A DNA stretch of 64,000 nt from Gracilimonas sp040904925 (lineage in GTDB: Bacteria; Bacteroidota; Rhodothermia; Balneolales; Balneolaceae). Shown here one piece after another: positions 17,478 to 27,429 of the stretch (the first letter of the stretch is position 1; every line of letters begins with the position of its first letter). A program made the translations under genes and the position numbers. The stretch is taken from assembly GCA_040904925.1 (NCBI GenBank), contig JBBDSP010000011.1, positions 186,001-250,000 of the forward strand, given 5' to 3'. The notes beneath the pieces were generated by a model. It did not search any database and had not been told where the DNA came from. It worked only from the letters and a program-made list of their open reading frames with translations.

Positions 17478-20306
17478 TTATTTAACTAATGTCATCTTTC
17501 GAGTCATAACACTATTTCCTACCTCAAGTTGGTAGATGTACATGCCGCTTGGTTTATCAGTTGCATCCCAATCAAATTGATGCTGTCCGACTGATAACGT
17601 TCCGTCTACAATTACAGCAACAGGCTGCCCCACAATATTGAACACTGAGAGACGAACTTCTTCAGATTCCGGTAAATAAAATGAAATTGTGGTAACAGGG
17701 TTGAAAGGATTGGGATAATTTTGGTGAAGTTCAAGCTGACGGGGTTTATCTGTTATTCCTTCTTCATTCTTCTCCACGGAAGCTGAAGGCTTCATTTTAA
17801 TAACAAATCGCTCATCTTCTCTATATTGGGTTTTTGAAAGACTGCCCTCATTGTTACGGTTAGAATTAGAAGCAGTGAAATTAAGGTCAACCGTAACTGA
17901 AAAATCCTTGCGTAAATTATATTCTTTATCCGTTTTTGAATCCACTAGCGTGATCTGTAAGTCAGTGGGGATCTCATCCCATTCAGTAACTGAAAACGTA
18001 AACCTGCCACCTTCGCTACTACTCAAATGAATAGGGAGTGTTATCGTCTGCTCAGCTGCGGAAAACATTGTCAATTCATTGTAGAAATCATTTCCCTCTT
18101 TAACAGAGAAATTCAGAAAGGATTGATCCGGTAAAAATAATTCTGGATAAGAATTCAGGTCTTTCACACGATCTGTATTCCGAGCTTCAGTAAAATTTAC
18201 TTTCAGAACTTGATCCTGCGATTGGGTTTTAAGTGTCAGCTCAAAAAGTCCTTTTTCAGATCTATCACTTTCAGAATCATCCCCCACAACAATGCTTTCT
18301 TTTAGCTCATCTTTGCTAAGTAAAAGATCTGTATTTGGGAAAGGTGACTCCAGCATTATCCAAAACGGAGATCTAGGCGCAATAAGCATATCCCCATCCA
18401 ATACCTCAAACTCCAAAGCTCCGGAGCTTCTTTGTTTGATGCCATATATGCTTTCGCTGATAGATAATTCAGGATATTCAGCACGTGCTAATTCGATAAA
18501 ACTCTGTACTGCTACGGGTTTATCCAGATTATTAAAAACGAGGTTTAAACCTTCAAGACCGTCCACAACTTCATTCTCATTTCCGTCCGTGGCAGATACT
18601 GAAAAAGAGAGCCCTTCGGCGGGGGCCGTTTTTTCCATAGAACTTGAAACATGAGTGGTTAGTGTCTCGATCTCTTTATCATCGAAAAATCCAAGCACAA
18701 CAGTGTTTTCCAATCCGGAACCAGGCATATCATTTATATTCTGAAAACTTCGGCGCCCTTCATTCCAGGTATAAAAAGCTTTTTCTGAAAATGCAGTGTC
18801 AAAATCATTGATGCCGGAGAGCGCTTTCCAACCGGAATTATTAACCTGCAAAGCCGCGATACTTTGGTTTATTTGATTTTGTGAAATACCTTCATCAACA
18901 GGAGACTGGGCTAATTCTCGAACAGCAATTGTTCTTCGAGAATTCTCATTTTGACTACTTCTAAATTGAGAATACCTGACCTGATGTACAATTTTACCAT
19001 TAAGGTTCTTAAGTGTTAATATCCCCCCCTCATTGCTCAGTAAACGAGCCTTCAATCCTGAGCTTATCACTTTGATCGTACTATCTGCTCTAAGGGATTC
19101 TGAACTGTCTAACCATTTAAGTATTTCATCGGGCATCAGAAGTGCATCTTCACTAAACTCATAGATCAGATTTTTTCCTGACAATGTCCAACCCTTCATG
19201 GAAACAGCACTTTCCTCCATATTTTTGATCTCAATAAACCCTGATCTTTCTTTCCCATTCGCTACTCTTGCAATAATAACTTCCGGTTGTTCATTATCTT
19301 CAATCACAAGATTATGACTAAGGAAGTCACCAAAATTACCCCGTGAAAGATTTGCAAGGGTAAAAATCCCGGTTTCAAGGCCTTCATAAACATCATCGTC
19401 AGTGATCGGGATATTGAAGGTGTAATCAAAGTCACCAACCAGGCCTGTGAAGTTGATCGTTTTTGAGGTAAAGCCTTGAAAATCACCCGGTGTTGCAATA
19501 CTTCGAAGCGAATCAAATTCAAGATCCACAGATATCCGGGATCCATCATGTTCATAAATAGAAACAGTTAAATCCGCTGAGGAATCATCTTCACTAACTG
19601 AAGTGATACTATTCTGAAATTGAATTACCGGAGGGGTCTTTAAATTAAATGAGGTCCCGAATCTGCTAAACGTATTCTTTTCGGTTCCTCGCCAGTTATC
19701 CGGTTCTCCAATAAAAGAAAGCAACATATTTCGGGTTCCACTGGCCCCATTTCTAATGTAATACTGCTGATTGGGTTCTTCACCCAGCGTCAGTAAAGTC
19801 CCTGAATTTTCTGTAAGACTTGCTGGAATATCTGAACCTGATTCTGTTAGTTCATCCTTAGACCATATTCCCCCTTTACCCCATCCCATTGCAAATATAA
19901 ATCTATGACCATCTTTTTCTTTCTGATAAGCAAAAAGCCGGTGGGTTTCTCCTTCAAAATCCAGCTCACCATCTTTTGTAAATCTGGGGTCTTCCTCTGT
20001 ATTTATATGGATATTGGTTCCTGCAGGAATTTCTTCTTCAAAAGTCAGCTTCAGTTCACTGCCATCTAAGGTAGACTCAGTCGAATTCCATAGCCCATTT
20101 GAGAAGTAAAGAATTGTACCTCTCTCAACATCGATGAGAGGAATAAAATCGACAGATCGAGTATCGGCATTTGCAGATACAATAACTACATCGCCCGGAA
20201 GTAATACAGACTGACTATGAGCCTGAACCCCTGATAAGGCGATCAAAAAGAAAAGGGCGATATGTAGTTTTTCCGAAAGTTTGTTAAATAGTAACTTTTG
20301 AGCCAT
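17478..20306 (-). CDS. Large secreted protein: Calx-beta-like and lamin-tail domains, type IX sorting domain
   Basis: About 942 residues from the ATG at 20306 (a GTG two codons earlier is possible). It has a signal peptide (LHIALFFLIALSGVQAHSQ), an N-terminal region with SVLLPGDVVIVSANADT, a Calx-beta-like segment ~235-345 (SVSEDDSSADLTVSIYEH; ITDDDVYEGLETGIFTL), a lamin-tail-type domain ~345-460 (SGFIEIKNMEESAVSMKGW), and a C-terminal sorting domain with QNYPNPFNPVTTI and VMTRKMTLVK. Type IX substrates with such tails are exported to the cell surface or medium. Adhesion or extracellular matrix roles are possible; no enzyme motif is visible. Confidence 0.85.
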   Translation of the reverse strand: MAQKLLFNKLSEKLHIALFFLIALSGVQAHSQSVLLPGDVVIVSANADTRSVDFIPLIDVERGTILYFSNGLWNSTESTLDGSELKLTFEEEIPAGTNIHINTEEDPRFTKDGELDFEGETHRLFAYQKEKDGHRFIFAMGWGKGGIWSKDELTESGSDIPASLTENSGTLLTLGEEPNQQYYIRNGASGTRNMLLSFIGEPDNWRGTEKNTFSRFGTSFNLKTPPVIQFQNSITSVSEDDSSADLTVSIYEHDGSRISVDLEFDSLRSIATPGDFQGFTSKTINFTGLVGDFDYTFNIPITDDDVYEGLETGIFTLANLSRGNFGDFLSHNLVIEDNEQPEVIIARVANGKERSGFIEIKNMEESAVSMKGWTLSGKNLIYEFSEDALLMPDEILKWLDSSESLRADSTIKVISSGLKARLLSNEGGILTLKNLNGKIVHQVRYSQFRSSQNENSRRTIAVRELAQSPVDEGISQNQINQSIAALQVNNSGWKALSGINDFDTAFSEKAFYTWNEGRRSFQNINDMPGSGLENTVVLGFFDDKEIETLTTHVSSSMEKTAPAEGLSFSVSATDGNENEVVDGLEGLNLVFNNLDKPVAVQSFIELARAEYPELSISESIYGIKQRSSGALEFEVLDGDMLIAPRSPFWIMLESPFPNTDLLLSKDELKESIVVGDDSESDRSEKGLFELTLKTQSQDQVLKVNFTEARNTDRVKDLNSYPELFLPDQSFLNFSVKEGNDFYNELTMFSAAEQTITLPIHLSSSEGGRFTFSVTEWDEIPTDLQITLVDSKTDKEYNLRKDFSVTVDLNFTASNSNRNNEGSLSKTQYREDERFVIKMKPSASVEKNEEGITDKPRQLELHQNYPNPFNPVTTISFYLPESEEVRLSVFNIVGQPVAVIVDGTLSVGQHQFDWDATDKPSGMYIYQLEVGNSVMTRKMTLVK

Positions 20307-20394
20307 AGGCACCTGTGTTACCTCGATAATTGTTTAATGTAATTAACATATTTTCGGGCACAAAGGCATGTAAAATTTCCTGATTTCTAAAATT

Positions 20395-21696
20395 CTAATC
20401 ATCAAGATGAGCTTCCCCTAATAAACCCTCTGAAGATGCCACTGCTACCGATACAGCTGCATCACCGGTTATATTTACCATGGTTCTGAACATATCGAGT
20501 ATTCGATCTACCCCCAGTATTAATGCAATACCTGCTGTTGGCACTTGTACCGATTCCAAAACGATCACAAGCATGATAATACCCGCTCCAGGCACCCCGG
20601 CAGCACCAATTGATGCAGCAGTAGCTGTAATTACAATAGTTATTTGCTGAACCAAGGTAAGATCCATACCCAGTGCCTGAGCAATAAATACGGCTGCAAC
20701 GGCCTGGTATAAACTTGTTCCATCCATGTTAACAGTAGCCCCGATTGGAAGCACAAAACTTGCTACTTCTTCTTTTACTCCTAAATTTTTCTCTACTCGT
20801 TCCATAGTTACCGGAAGCGTAGCAGCACTTGAACTGGTACTGAATCCTAATAACATGGCAGGTTGGATGGCTCGGAAAAAAGTGGATAATTTCATATTGC
20901 TCGTTGCCTTGAACAGCGACGCATATACAATAAAGACATGAAGTGTGAGCCCGATCACAACCGCCAGGCAGTACCATCCCAGGGCATAAAGCAATTCAAG
21001 AGCTTTACCAAGATCATCCCCTGCCAGATCTATGAGTAGGGATGCCATCAGGGCAAAAACTCCATATGGTGCCGTCAACATGATCAATTCTACGATCCGT
21101 ATGATCACATCATTAAAAGCGTCGAAGAAACTGGTGAGTGTTTCGGCTTTCTTTCCTCCGATCTGAATGATTCCAATTCCTAACAAAATAGCTACAAATA
21201 CTACCTGTAACATGTTGGAGTTATCTGAAGCTGCACTGAAAAAGTTTTCGGGTACTATATCCACAAAGAAATCAAGCGGTCCACGTTCCATCACTTCTGC
21301 AGCAGTTTCACTACGTTCATCAATATTCTCACTATATGTAGCCTGAAGCTGATCACGGGTTTCAGTTGGCAGCGACTTACCCGGCTGCATGATATTTACC
21401 GTAGCGAGGCCAATAGAAATAGCTAACACCGTTGTTATAGCATAAATAGCAACTGTTTTACCCCCCATCCTAGAAAGCTGAGTAGTATCATTCAGGCTGG
21501 TTATACCCGTTATCAGTGAAACCAATACCAATGGTATAGCAATAAGCACCAACAGTTTTATAAAAATGGTGCCAATAGGCTTGATATAATCGGTAGTAAA
21601 CTCATTTAACCCAACAAAATTTGCGACCAGCCCCCAGATCAATCCTAAGATCAAGCCGATTATAATTTGCCAATGTAACTTTCTATACCATTTCAT
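20395..21696 (-). CDS. Sodium/proton-coupled dicarboxylate or amino-acid symporter (DAACS family)
   Basis: The 433-residue inner-membrane protein begins MKWYRKLHWQIIIGLILGLIWG and has the hairpin and cation-binding signatures of the GltP/DctA family: FSTSSSAATLPVTMERV (serine-rich re-entrant loop), PIGATVNMDGTSLYQAVAAVFIAQA (NMDGT) and GAAGVPGAGIIML. These transporters take up glutamate, aspartate or C4 dicarboxylates. Its start overlaps the stop of the DUF92 gene by 4 bp, so it is the last gene of a three-gene minus-strand operon. Confidence 0.94.
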   Translation of the reverse strand: MKWYRKLHWQIIIGLILGLIWGLVANFVGLNEFTTDYIKPIGTIFIKLLVLIAIPLVLVSLITGITSLNDTTQLSRMGGKTVAIYAITTVLAISIGLATVNIMQPGKSLPTETRDQLQATYSENIDERSETAAEVMERGPLDFFVDIVPENFFSAASDNSNMLQVVFVAILLGIGIIQIGGKKAETLTSFFDAFNDVIIRIVELIMLTAPYGVFALMASLLIDLAGDDLGKALELLYALGWYCLAVVIGLTLHVFIVYASLFKATSNMKLSTFFRAIQPAMLLGFSTSSSAATLPVTMERVEKNLGVKEEVASFVLPIGATVNMDGTSLYQAVAAVFIAQALGMDLTLVQQITIVITATAASIGAAGVPGAGIIMLVIVLESVQVPTAGIALILGVDRILDMFRTMVNITGDAAVSVAVASSEGLLGEAHLDD

Positions 21697-22520
21697 ATGC
21701 CGATGATTAGAATTAATATCAAACTTATAATTGAGGCTGTTCCAGCCGAGATCCAGTTTACAAAATTGTTGCTAACATACACATTCTCGATTCCAAAAAA
21801 AGATGCCTTTGAAAACTTGTTATTCTCATTCTGAAAACGAGCGCCAATGTAAGAATCAATGATACAACCTGAAAATCCGATAAGAGAAATTGCCAGTAAA
21901 TAAGGCAGGCTTAGTTGTGCACTGAATATCCAAAATATTACCGTTATGAAAACTGACCCAAATAACGCTGCGATAGTTCCCCAAAAGCTAACTCCACCAT
22001 CTGTTCCGGGCGGAACTTTTTCCCAGGTGGTAAGAAGCCGGGCTTTTCCCTTCAACCTCTTATCTCCTATTTCTGTGGCCCAGGTATCTGCTGTTGAAGC
22101 TGAAATAGATGTCACTGCTGCAATCAAAAAAGCTTCCATCCCGGATAAAAACCAAACCACGATCCAGAGTGAAAACCAAAAGCCATTTGCCCAAACCTGC
22201 ATAGCATTACGCCTGAATTTTTTCTCCAAAAATCCCTCTTTAGTAATAATACGATCTGAAACCAATGAGCCTGATATAAAGAATGCAAGAACTACAGCAG
22301 CACCGGTCAATCCCCCTAAACCATAGGCCATGCTTCCAAAAATAGTGGCCGAAGTTGCACCGTCTACAGTAAGCCAGTTAATAATAAACGCGGTTACACA
22401 AACCAATGAGGCGAGAAAAATTCCTGTAAGAATTTGTCGGTGGTCCTGTGCGTCTCCAAATAAAATGAAAACAAAAACCAGTGCTATGGCGAAGAAGATA
22501 TTTACCCAGCGATCGAGCAC
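21693..22520 (-). CDS. DUF92 family integral membrane protein
   Basis: The 275-residue protein has about seven hydrophobic segments and family hallmarks AVTSISASTADTWATEIG and PPGTDGGVSFWGTIAALFGS. DUF92 proteins are related to plant VTE6 phytyl-phosphate kinase, so a polyprenyl-phosphate CTP-dependent kinase role is possible but unproven in bacteria. It lies between a DUF3098 gene (3-bp gap) and the symporter (4-bp overlap). Confidence 0.88.
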   Translation of the reverse strand: MLDRWVNIFFAIALVFVFILFGDAQDHRQILTGIFLASLVCVTAFIINWLTVDGATSATIFGSMAYGLGGLTGAAVVLAFFISGSLVSDRIITKEGFLEKKFRRNAMQVWANGFWFSLWIVVWFLSGMEAFLIAAVTSISASTADTWATEIGDKRLKGKARLLTTWEKVPPGTDGGVSFWGTIAALFGSVFITVIFWIFSAQLSLPYLLAISLIGFSGCIIDSYIGARFQNENNKFSKASFFGIENVYVSNNFVNWISAGTASIISLILILIIGI

Positions 22521-22523
22521 TTT

Positions 22524-22772
22524 TTAACTTGACACTGCTTCCGGTTCTTCATCCCGGTCGTGTTTCATGATCGCAAATACAACCAGAATATAACCAGCCA
22601 TTATGACTATTGGGGAAATGAACAGGGAAATAATGCCGTTTACTTCATTTTCAAGGTACATGGCAGTAAAACCGGAGATGATCAGAAATATAGCGATACC
22701 GATCAGTTTATAGTTGAATGCAGAAAAAAACATTGGTTGGTTATCTGCGGTCTTTCCCTTTCGTTTTGCCAT
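22524..22772 (-). CDS. Small membrane protein, DUF3098-like
   Basis: Only 82 residues, with a polar N-terminus and two hydrophobic segments (YKLIGIAIFLIISGFTAMYL and ISLFISPIVIMAGYILVVFAIM), ending in an acidic tail. The two-helix layout with FNYKLIGI and SPIVIMAGYILVVFAIMK matches DUF3098 proteins of Bacteroidota, of unknown function and often near cell-division genes. First gene of the operon; divergent from maf across a 90-bp promoter region. Confidence 0.78.
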   Translation of the reverse strand: MAKRKGKTADNQPMFFSAFNYKLIGIAIFLIISGFTAMYLENEVNGIISLFISPIVIMAGYILVVFAIMKHDRDEEPEAVSS

Positions 22773-22862
22773 GTTGTTTTGTTTAACTTTGATGAAGTTG
22801 CAATTGAAACACTGTGCAAAGTTATTTAATTATCCGCTAAACCCAAAAGCACAAAACACCAA

Positions 22863-23468
22863 ATGACTAAGATCGTACTGGCTTCCCAAAGTCCCCGCAG
22901 AAAGAAATTACTGGAACAGATCGGAATAACATTTGAAGTACACCCAAGTGATGCCGAAGAAATTAGTCCTCACACCGACCCTGCTCTGTTAGTAGAAGAT
23001 CTGGCCCTGCTAAAAGCGGGAGATGTAGCCGGGAATCATCCTGAAAGCTTGGTCATTGGAGCCGACACTATTGTGGTTCACCAAGATAAAGTAATTGGGA
23101 AGCCTGTCGATGAAAAAGAAGCATTTGAGTTTCTATCGACCTTAAGCAATTCCACTCATGTTGTTTTTACGGGAGTGGCTTTTGTTAAAAGTGATAAAAA
23201 TGGACACATCACCGAAAAACATACCTTTCACGAACAAACAAAAGTGACCTTCAGTACGTTAGCTAAAGACGATATTCATGCTTATATAAATACCGGCAAT
23301 CCTTTAGATAAAGCAGGTGCCTATGGAATTCAGGATGATCTTGGAGCTTTATTTGTAGAAAAGATCAATGGTGACTACTACAATGTGGTAGGTTTTCCTC
23401 TTAATCGGTTTTACCGGGAGCTTAAATTATTTATGCCTGAAGTGAACTTAATTCCTCACAATCAATGA
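22863..23468 (+). CDS. maf: Maf-like nucleoside triphosphate pyrophosphatase (dTTP/UTP type)
   Basis: The 201-residue protein has the Maf/HAM1-fold motifs LASQSPRRKKLLEQIG at the N-terminus, VIGADTIVVHQDKVIGKPVDEKEA and KAGAYGIQDDLGALFVEKINGDYYNVVGFP. It hydrolyses non-canonical or excess nucleoside triphosphates to monophosphates and protects against their incorporation. The stop overlaps the start of the next gene (ATGA), so maf and the TPR gene are translationally coupled. Confidence 0.94.
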   Translation: MTKIVLASQSPRRKKLLEQIGITFEVHPSDAEEISPHTDPALLVEDLALLKAGDVAGNHPESLVIGADTIVVHQDKVIGKPVDEKEAFEFLSTLSNSTHVVFTGVAFVKSDKNGHITEKHTFHEQTKVTFSTLAKDDIHAYINTGNPLDKAGAYGIQDDLGALFVEKINGDYYNVVGFPLNRFYRELKLFMPEVNLIPHNQ

Positions 23469-25318
23469 TTTATAAAAAACTACTTATTGGTATCTTTGCT
23501 GTGCTGATGTTCAGTACCCATATTTTGGGGCAAAATAACAGAGAGTTTCAGCTTGCAGTGCAGCTTATGCAGCAACAGGAATATGCAGAGGCTCTTCCCA
23601 TCCTTCAGGAACTGAATGAAAATAATCCTGAAAACTACCCTATAGCCGACCGGCTTATTGATTGCTTCATTCAGCTTAAACAGTATGATGAAGCACTAAC
23701 TGTAGCGGAACAATTTTCGGATAATAACGAGAATACCGGTCAGGCCAATATCAAAATTGGGGAACTATATCATTACAAAGGAGATAAAGATAAAGCTTTC
23801 AAGATCTGGGAGTCTAATCTTGAATCAAATCAAGGTGAACTTCAGTTGTATATAAATACGGCCCGGACTATGAACAGCCGGAGAGAGTATCTTGCTGCTG
23901 TTGATGTGTATAAACAGGCTCGTGTTGAGTTTCAGAATGACCGGATCTTTTTTGGTGATATTGCCAATGCCTATATGCAGGCCGGTGAATACGAACTTGC
24001 CATCGATGAGTGGCTTGCACTGCTGGAGGATTCCCCCGGACAGACATCTTTCATACAACGCAGCTTGCTGAGGTATAATGATCCGATTTTGTATGACATC
24101 ACCATCATCGAGATTGACGAGCGGCTTGCGAATATGTCGGCCTCAAATCCAAACTACCAAACATTTTATCAGTTTCAGATCTGGCTTCTTCAGGAAAACA
24201 AATTGTATCGGCGGGCTCTTGCCACAGCCAAGGAGTTTGAAGAACGATCTGATTCCTTCAACTATTCTCTCTTTAATCTTGGAAGGCAGCTGGTTAACAA
24301 TAATGAATTTGAGTTAGCTGAAGAAGCATTTAAATACTACACAGACAATGCTTACGGTGAAGTTAAATGGCGGGGACTTGAAGAACTTTCAAATGCATAC
24401 TCGAGCTGGGCAAAATACATTGACGATTATAATCTCGACTTCAGCAACAGAAGAGATAGCCTGTACCGGCTTGCCACCGTTATGCTCGACTCCATTGAAA
24501 CTGAAACAAATAGCTACAGTCGTATACAAAATGTACAGCTTAAACGTGCTGAACTGAGTCTTGACCACGTATTTGATCTTGATAAGGCTGAATCTGCTCT
24601 TGCTAAATTAAAATCTACGCGAGGATCAGAGGATTCCCCCGAAGTTCCATACATAGAAGGGAGAATTTACCTTGCTAAAAAAGAGTATGCTCAGGCACGG
24701 ATCAGTTTGACGCGCGCAAATAAAAGAGCTGAAATTGGGGAAGTGGCCGAGCGGTCGCGTTACTTTCTTGCCCTCACCGATTTTTATTCAGGTGATTATG
24801 AGTTTGCAGGTATCCAGCTTAAATCACTTGGGCGGAATAATACTTCCTACTATGCCAATGATGCTCTGGAACTACGGCTTTGGCTGCAAGAGGGAAGCTC
24901 GGTTGACACAACCGGTGCAAACCTCTCCAGGTTTGCTGAGGCTGTTTTTAAAGATAACACCGGGCAAACTCAAGAAAGTGCTCAGCTATTCCTTGATATG
25001 ATCAATGACCCTTCTATTTATACGTTAAAAGATGATGCCATCTTATTTTATGTACAATCTCTCCACCCGGAGCCTACTGAAAAACTGATTCAATTGAGTA
25101 ACTATCTCTCTCAAGCCAATAATTCGCCCATTAAAGAACAGCTAATGTGGGAACAAGCCAAACTCGCAGAACAGATCGATCTTAGCGAAAAAAATAGAAA
25201 CCTCCCTTCAGTAACAGCACGTGATATCTATGAAGAACTGATCCTTTCATTTCCACAAGGATTTTATGCACCTTATGCACGTGAGCGTTTAACCAATTTA
25301 TCGAATCAAAATTCCTGA
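23465..25318 (+). CDS. Periplasmic tetratricopeptide-repeat protein
   Basis: The 617-residue protein has a signal peptide (LLIGIFAVLMFSTHILGQ) and TPR-like helical pairs through its length, for example AVQLMQQQEYAEALPILQELNENNPENYP and ADRLIDCFIQLKQYDEALTVAEQF, then a C-terminal repeat set with FYSGDYEFAGIQLKSLG. TPR proteins act as protein-binding scaffolds; no partner is evident. It overlaps maf by 4 bp and the next secreted protein begins 1 bp after its stop. Confidence 0.85.
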   Translation: MIYKKLLIGIFAVLMFSTHILGQNNREFQLAVQLMQQQEYAEALPILQELNENNPENYPIADRLIDCFIQLKQYDEALTVAEQFSDNNENTGQANIKIGELYHYKGDKDKAFKIWESNLESNQGELQLYINTARTMNSRREYLAAVDVYKQARVEFQNDRIFFGDIANAYMQAGEYELAIDEWLALLEDSPGQTSFIQRSLLRYNDPILYDITIIEIDERLANMSASNPNYQTFYQFQIWLLQENKLYRRALATAKEFEERSDSFNYSLFNLGRQLVNNNEFELAEEAFKYYTDNAYGEVKWRGLEELSNAYSSWAKYIDDYNLDFSNRRDSLYRLATVMLDSIETETNSYSRIQNVQLKRAELSLDHVFDLDKAESALAKLKSTRGSEDSPEVPYIEGRIYLAKKEYAQARISLTRANKRAEIGEVAERSRYFLALTDFYSGDYEFAGIQLKSLGRNNTSYYANDALELRLWLQEGSSVDTTGANLSRFAEAVFKDNTGQTQESAQLFLDMINDPSIYTLKDDAILFYVQSLHPEPTEKLIQLSNYLSQANNSPIKEQLMWEQAKLAEQIDLSEKNRNLPSVTARDIYEELILSFPQGFYAPYARERLTNLSNQNS

Positions 25319-25319
25319 T

Positions 25320-26588
25320 ATGTTCAAAAGATCTTTCACAATCATTTTATTTCTGCTGGCACCTGTTTTAGTTATTCAGGCTCAGCAGCATGTGCTCATT
25401 TCCATGGATGGCTCTCAGACAAATCATCTTAAAGCATATGGAGTGATCTTTAATCACATTATTGACGGGCATGAAGCACAGTGGCTTTTAAATTATAAAG
25501 GGGGAAGTTTCCTTGCCGAAGTTGAAAATGACATCCTGCGAAAAAGTCGTTTGCGGAATGTCAGCCTGCAAACCATGAGTGCCTCTGAAGCCCGTCAACT
25601 GGTTGCGGAAGTTGAAAGTAACAGCAGTAACACGGCCGTAGTAAACCTTGAAAAGGCTCCAAAGATCGCCGTTTATACCCCCGACCAGGCTCTTCCCTGG
25701 GATGACGCTGTAACCCTTGCCCTTACCTACGCCGAAGTTGAATATGACAAAATATGGGATGTGGAAGTACTGGAGGGAAAACTGGATGAATATGACTGGC
25801 TTCACCTTCACCATGAAGATTTCACCGGACAGTATGGGAAATTCTGGGCCAGCTATCGAAATATGCCATGGTACATTGCTCAGGTCAAACAAATGGAGGG
25901 TATGGCAGCTGAGCTTGGCTATTCTTCGGTAAGTGAACAGAAAAAAGCCGTAGCGCGTACCATAAAAAGGTATGTCGGTAATGGCGGATTTCTATTCGCC
26001 ATGTGTTCCGGAACCGATACTTTTGATGTAGCTCTTGCCGCTGAAGGAGTGGATATTGCCCCGGAACAATTTGACGGAGATCCTGCCGACCCCAATGCCC
26101 AGGAAAAACTGGATTATAGTAAAACCTTCGCTTTTGAGGATTTTGCCGTCAAACTAAATCCCAGTGAGTACGAGCACGCCGATATTGATGTGCCCGAAAG
26201 CCTGAATGAAGTTGATCAGTCTCTCGACTTCTTTACCCTTTTTGAATTTTCGGCAAAATGGGATCCCGTGCCAACTATGCTGACTCAAAATCACGTGAGC
26301 AGCGTCAGAGGTTTTTATGGCCAGACTACTGCTTTCCAAAAAGACAAAGTGAAATCCTCAGTTGTTGTCTTAGGAGAATCTCCGGGACGTGAACAGGTTA
26401 AATATCTGCACGGTAATTATGGAAATGGAACCTTCACCTTCTATGCCGGACACGATCCTGAAGATTATACGCACCGCGTGAATGATCCCCCCACCGATCT
26501 CGAACTTCACCCCAACAGTCCCGGCTACCGGCTGATACTGAATAATATCCTCTTCCCCGCCGCCAAAAAAGAGAAGAAAAAAACGTAG
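25320..26588 (+). CDS. Secreted conserved protein of the group often labelled asparagine synthetase B; ThuA/GATase-like fold suspected
   Basis: The 422-residue protein has a signal peptide ending APVLVIQAQQ. Homologous Bacteroidota proteins are, from memory, often annotated as asparagine synthetase B, but I see neither an N-terminal catalytic Cys nor an ATP-pyrophosphatase SGGxDS motif. Visible conserved-looking blocks are VLISMDGSQTNHLKAYGV, DYDWLHLHHEDFTGQYGKFW, GGFLFAMCSGTDTFDVALAAEG, SSVVVLGESPGREQVKYLHG and GTFTFYAGHDPEDYTHRV. The GGFLFAMCSGTD block resembles a class I glutamine-amidotransferase-like nucleophile elbow. Function unknown; periplasmic or surface location is likely. Confidence 0.65.
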   Translation: MFKRSFTIILFLLAPVLVIQAQQHVLISMDGSQTNHLKAYGVIFNHIIDGHEAQWLLNYKGGSFLAEVENDILRKSRLRNVSLQTMSASEARQLVAEVESNSSNTAVVNLEKAPKIAVYTPDQALPWDDAVTLALTYAEVEYDKIWDVEVLEGKLDEYDWLHLHHEDFTGQYGKFWASYRNMPWYIAQVKQMEGMAAELGYSSVSEQKKAVARTIKRYVGNGGFLFAMCSGTDTFDVALAAEGVDIAPEQFDGDPADPNAQEKLDYSKTFAFEDFAVKLNPSEYEHADIDVPESLNEVDQSLDFFTLFEFSAKWDPVPTMLTQNHVSSVRGFYGQTTAFQKDKVKSSVVVLGESPGREQVKYLHGNYGNGTFTFYAGHDPEDYTHRVNDPPTDLELHPNSPGYRLILNNILFPAAKKEKKKT

Positions 26589-26607
26589 GTAATGTTAAAT
26601 GGGTGAA

Positions 26608-26645
26608 TTTTAAATGTTAAATTTCGCCTCATTTAACATTTAAAA
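26608..26645. repeat. Perfect 15-bp AT-rich inverted repeat
   Basis: TTTTAAATGTTAAAT (26608-26622), an 8-base loop, and its exact complement at 26631-26645. A shorter direct copy AATGTTAAAT precedes it at 26591-26600. It fills the 76-bp gap before mazG and could be a weak terminator or a mobile repeat remnant. Confidence 0.7.
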
Positions 26646-26664
26646 CTTATCATTTAAAATTATA

Positions 26665-27429
26665 ATGAAGCCAAGCCGGAAGTTTGAAGATCTTGTTGAA
26701 CTCGTAGCAATTCTCAGAAAGGAATGTCCGTGGGATAGAAAACAAACGCACGAATCCATTAAAGACAATCTCATCGAAGAGGTTTATGAAGCCATTGAAG
26801 CCCTCGATGATCAGGATTATGGAGAGTTTAAAAAAGAGCTGGGAGATCTTCTGTTGCATGTAGTATTCCATTCCCGAATGGCGACCGAGACCGAGACTTT
26901 TGATATTGGTGACGTGATCTACACCCTGATGGAAAAACTGATACGTCGTCACCCACATGTTTTTGGGGATACGGTTGTAGATGGTGAAACACAGGTTTCT
27001 GAAAACTGGGAAAACATCAAACTTAAAGAAGGAAAGAAATCTACTTTGGATGGATTGCCAGCTCGGCTTCCGGCCCTCATCCGTGCACAACGCATGCAGG
27101 AAAAAGCCGCCAACGTAGGCTTCGACTGGCCCGAATGGAAACTAGCCTGGGAAAAACTGGATGAGGAACTCGCAGAATTTCGGGAAGCCCTGGAAAATGA
27201 AGACCCGGAAAAGCTGGCAGATGAATTTGGGGATGTCCTGTTCTCTCTGGTAAATGTAAGTCGCTATTTTGAGTTGAATGCCGAGAACAGCCTTCGTAAA
27301 ACCAATACCAAATTTGAGCACCGGTTCCGATACATCGAAGAGAAATTAAAAGAGCAAGATAAGACGCTTAAAGATTCTACCTTAGAAGAAATGGATAAGT
27401 TCTGGAATGAAGCCAAATCCAAATCATAG
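26665..27429 (+). CDS. mazG: Nucleoside triphosphate pyrophosphohydrolase MazG
   Basis: The 254-residue protein has tandem MazG domains. The first has LRKECPWDRKQTHESIKDNLIEEVYEAIEALD (EExxE type metal site) and KKELGDLLLHVVFHSRM; the second has WEKLDEELAEFREALENEDPEKLADEFGDVLFSLVNVSRYF. MazG hydrolyses NTPs to NMP and pyrophosphate and helps clear damaged nucleotides. Length and double-domain layout match E. coli MazG. Confidence 0.95.
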   Translation: MKPSRKFEDLVELVAILRKECPWDRKQTHESIKDNLIEEVYEAIEALDDQDYGEFKKELGDLLLHVVFHSRMATETETFDIGDVIYTLMEKLIRRHPHVFGDTVVDGETQVSENWENIKLKEGKKSTLDGLPARLPALIRAQRMQEKAANVGFDWPEWKLAWEKLDEELAEFREALENEDPEKLADEFGDVLFSLVNVSRYFELNAENSLRKTNTKFEHRFRYIEEKLKEQDKTLKDSTLEEMDKFWNEAKSKS

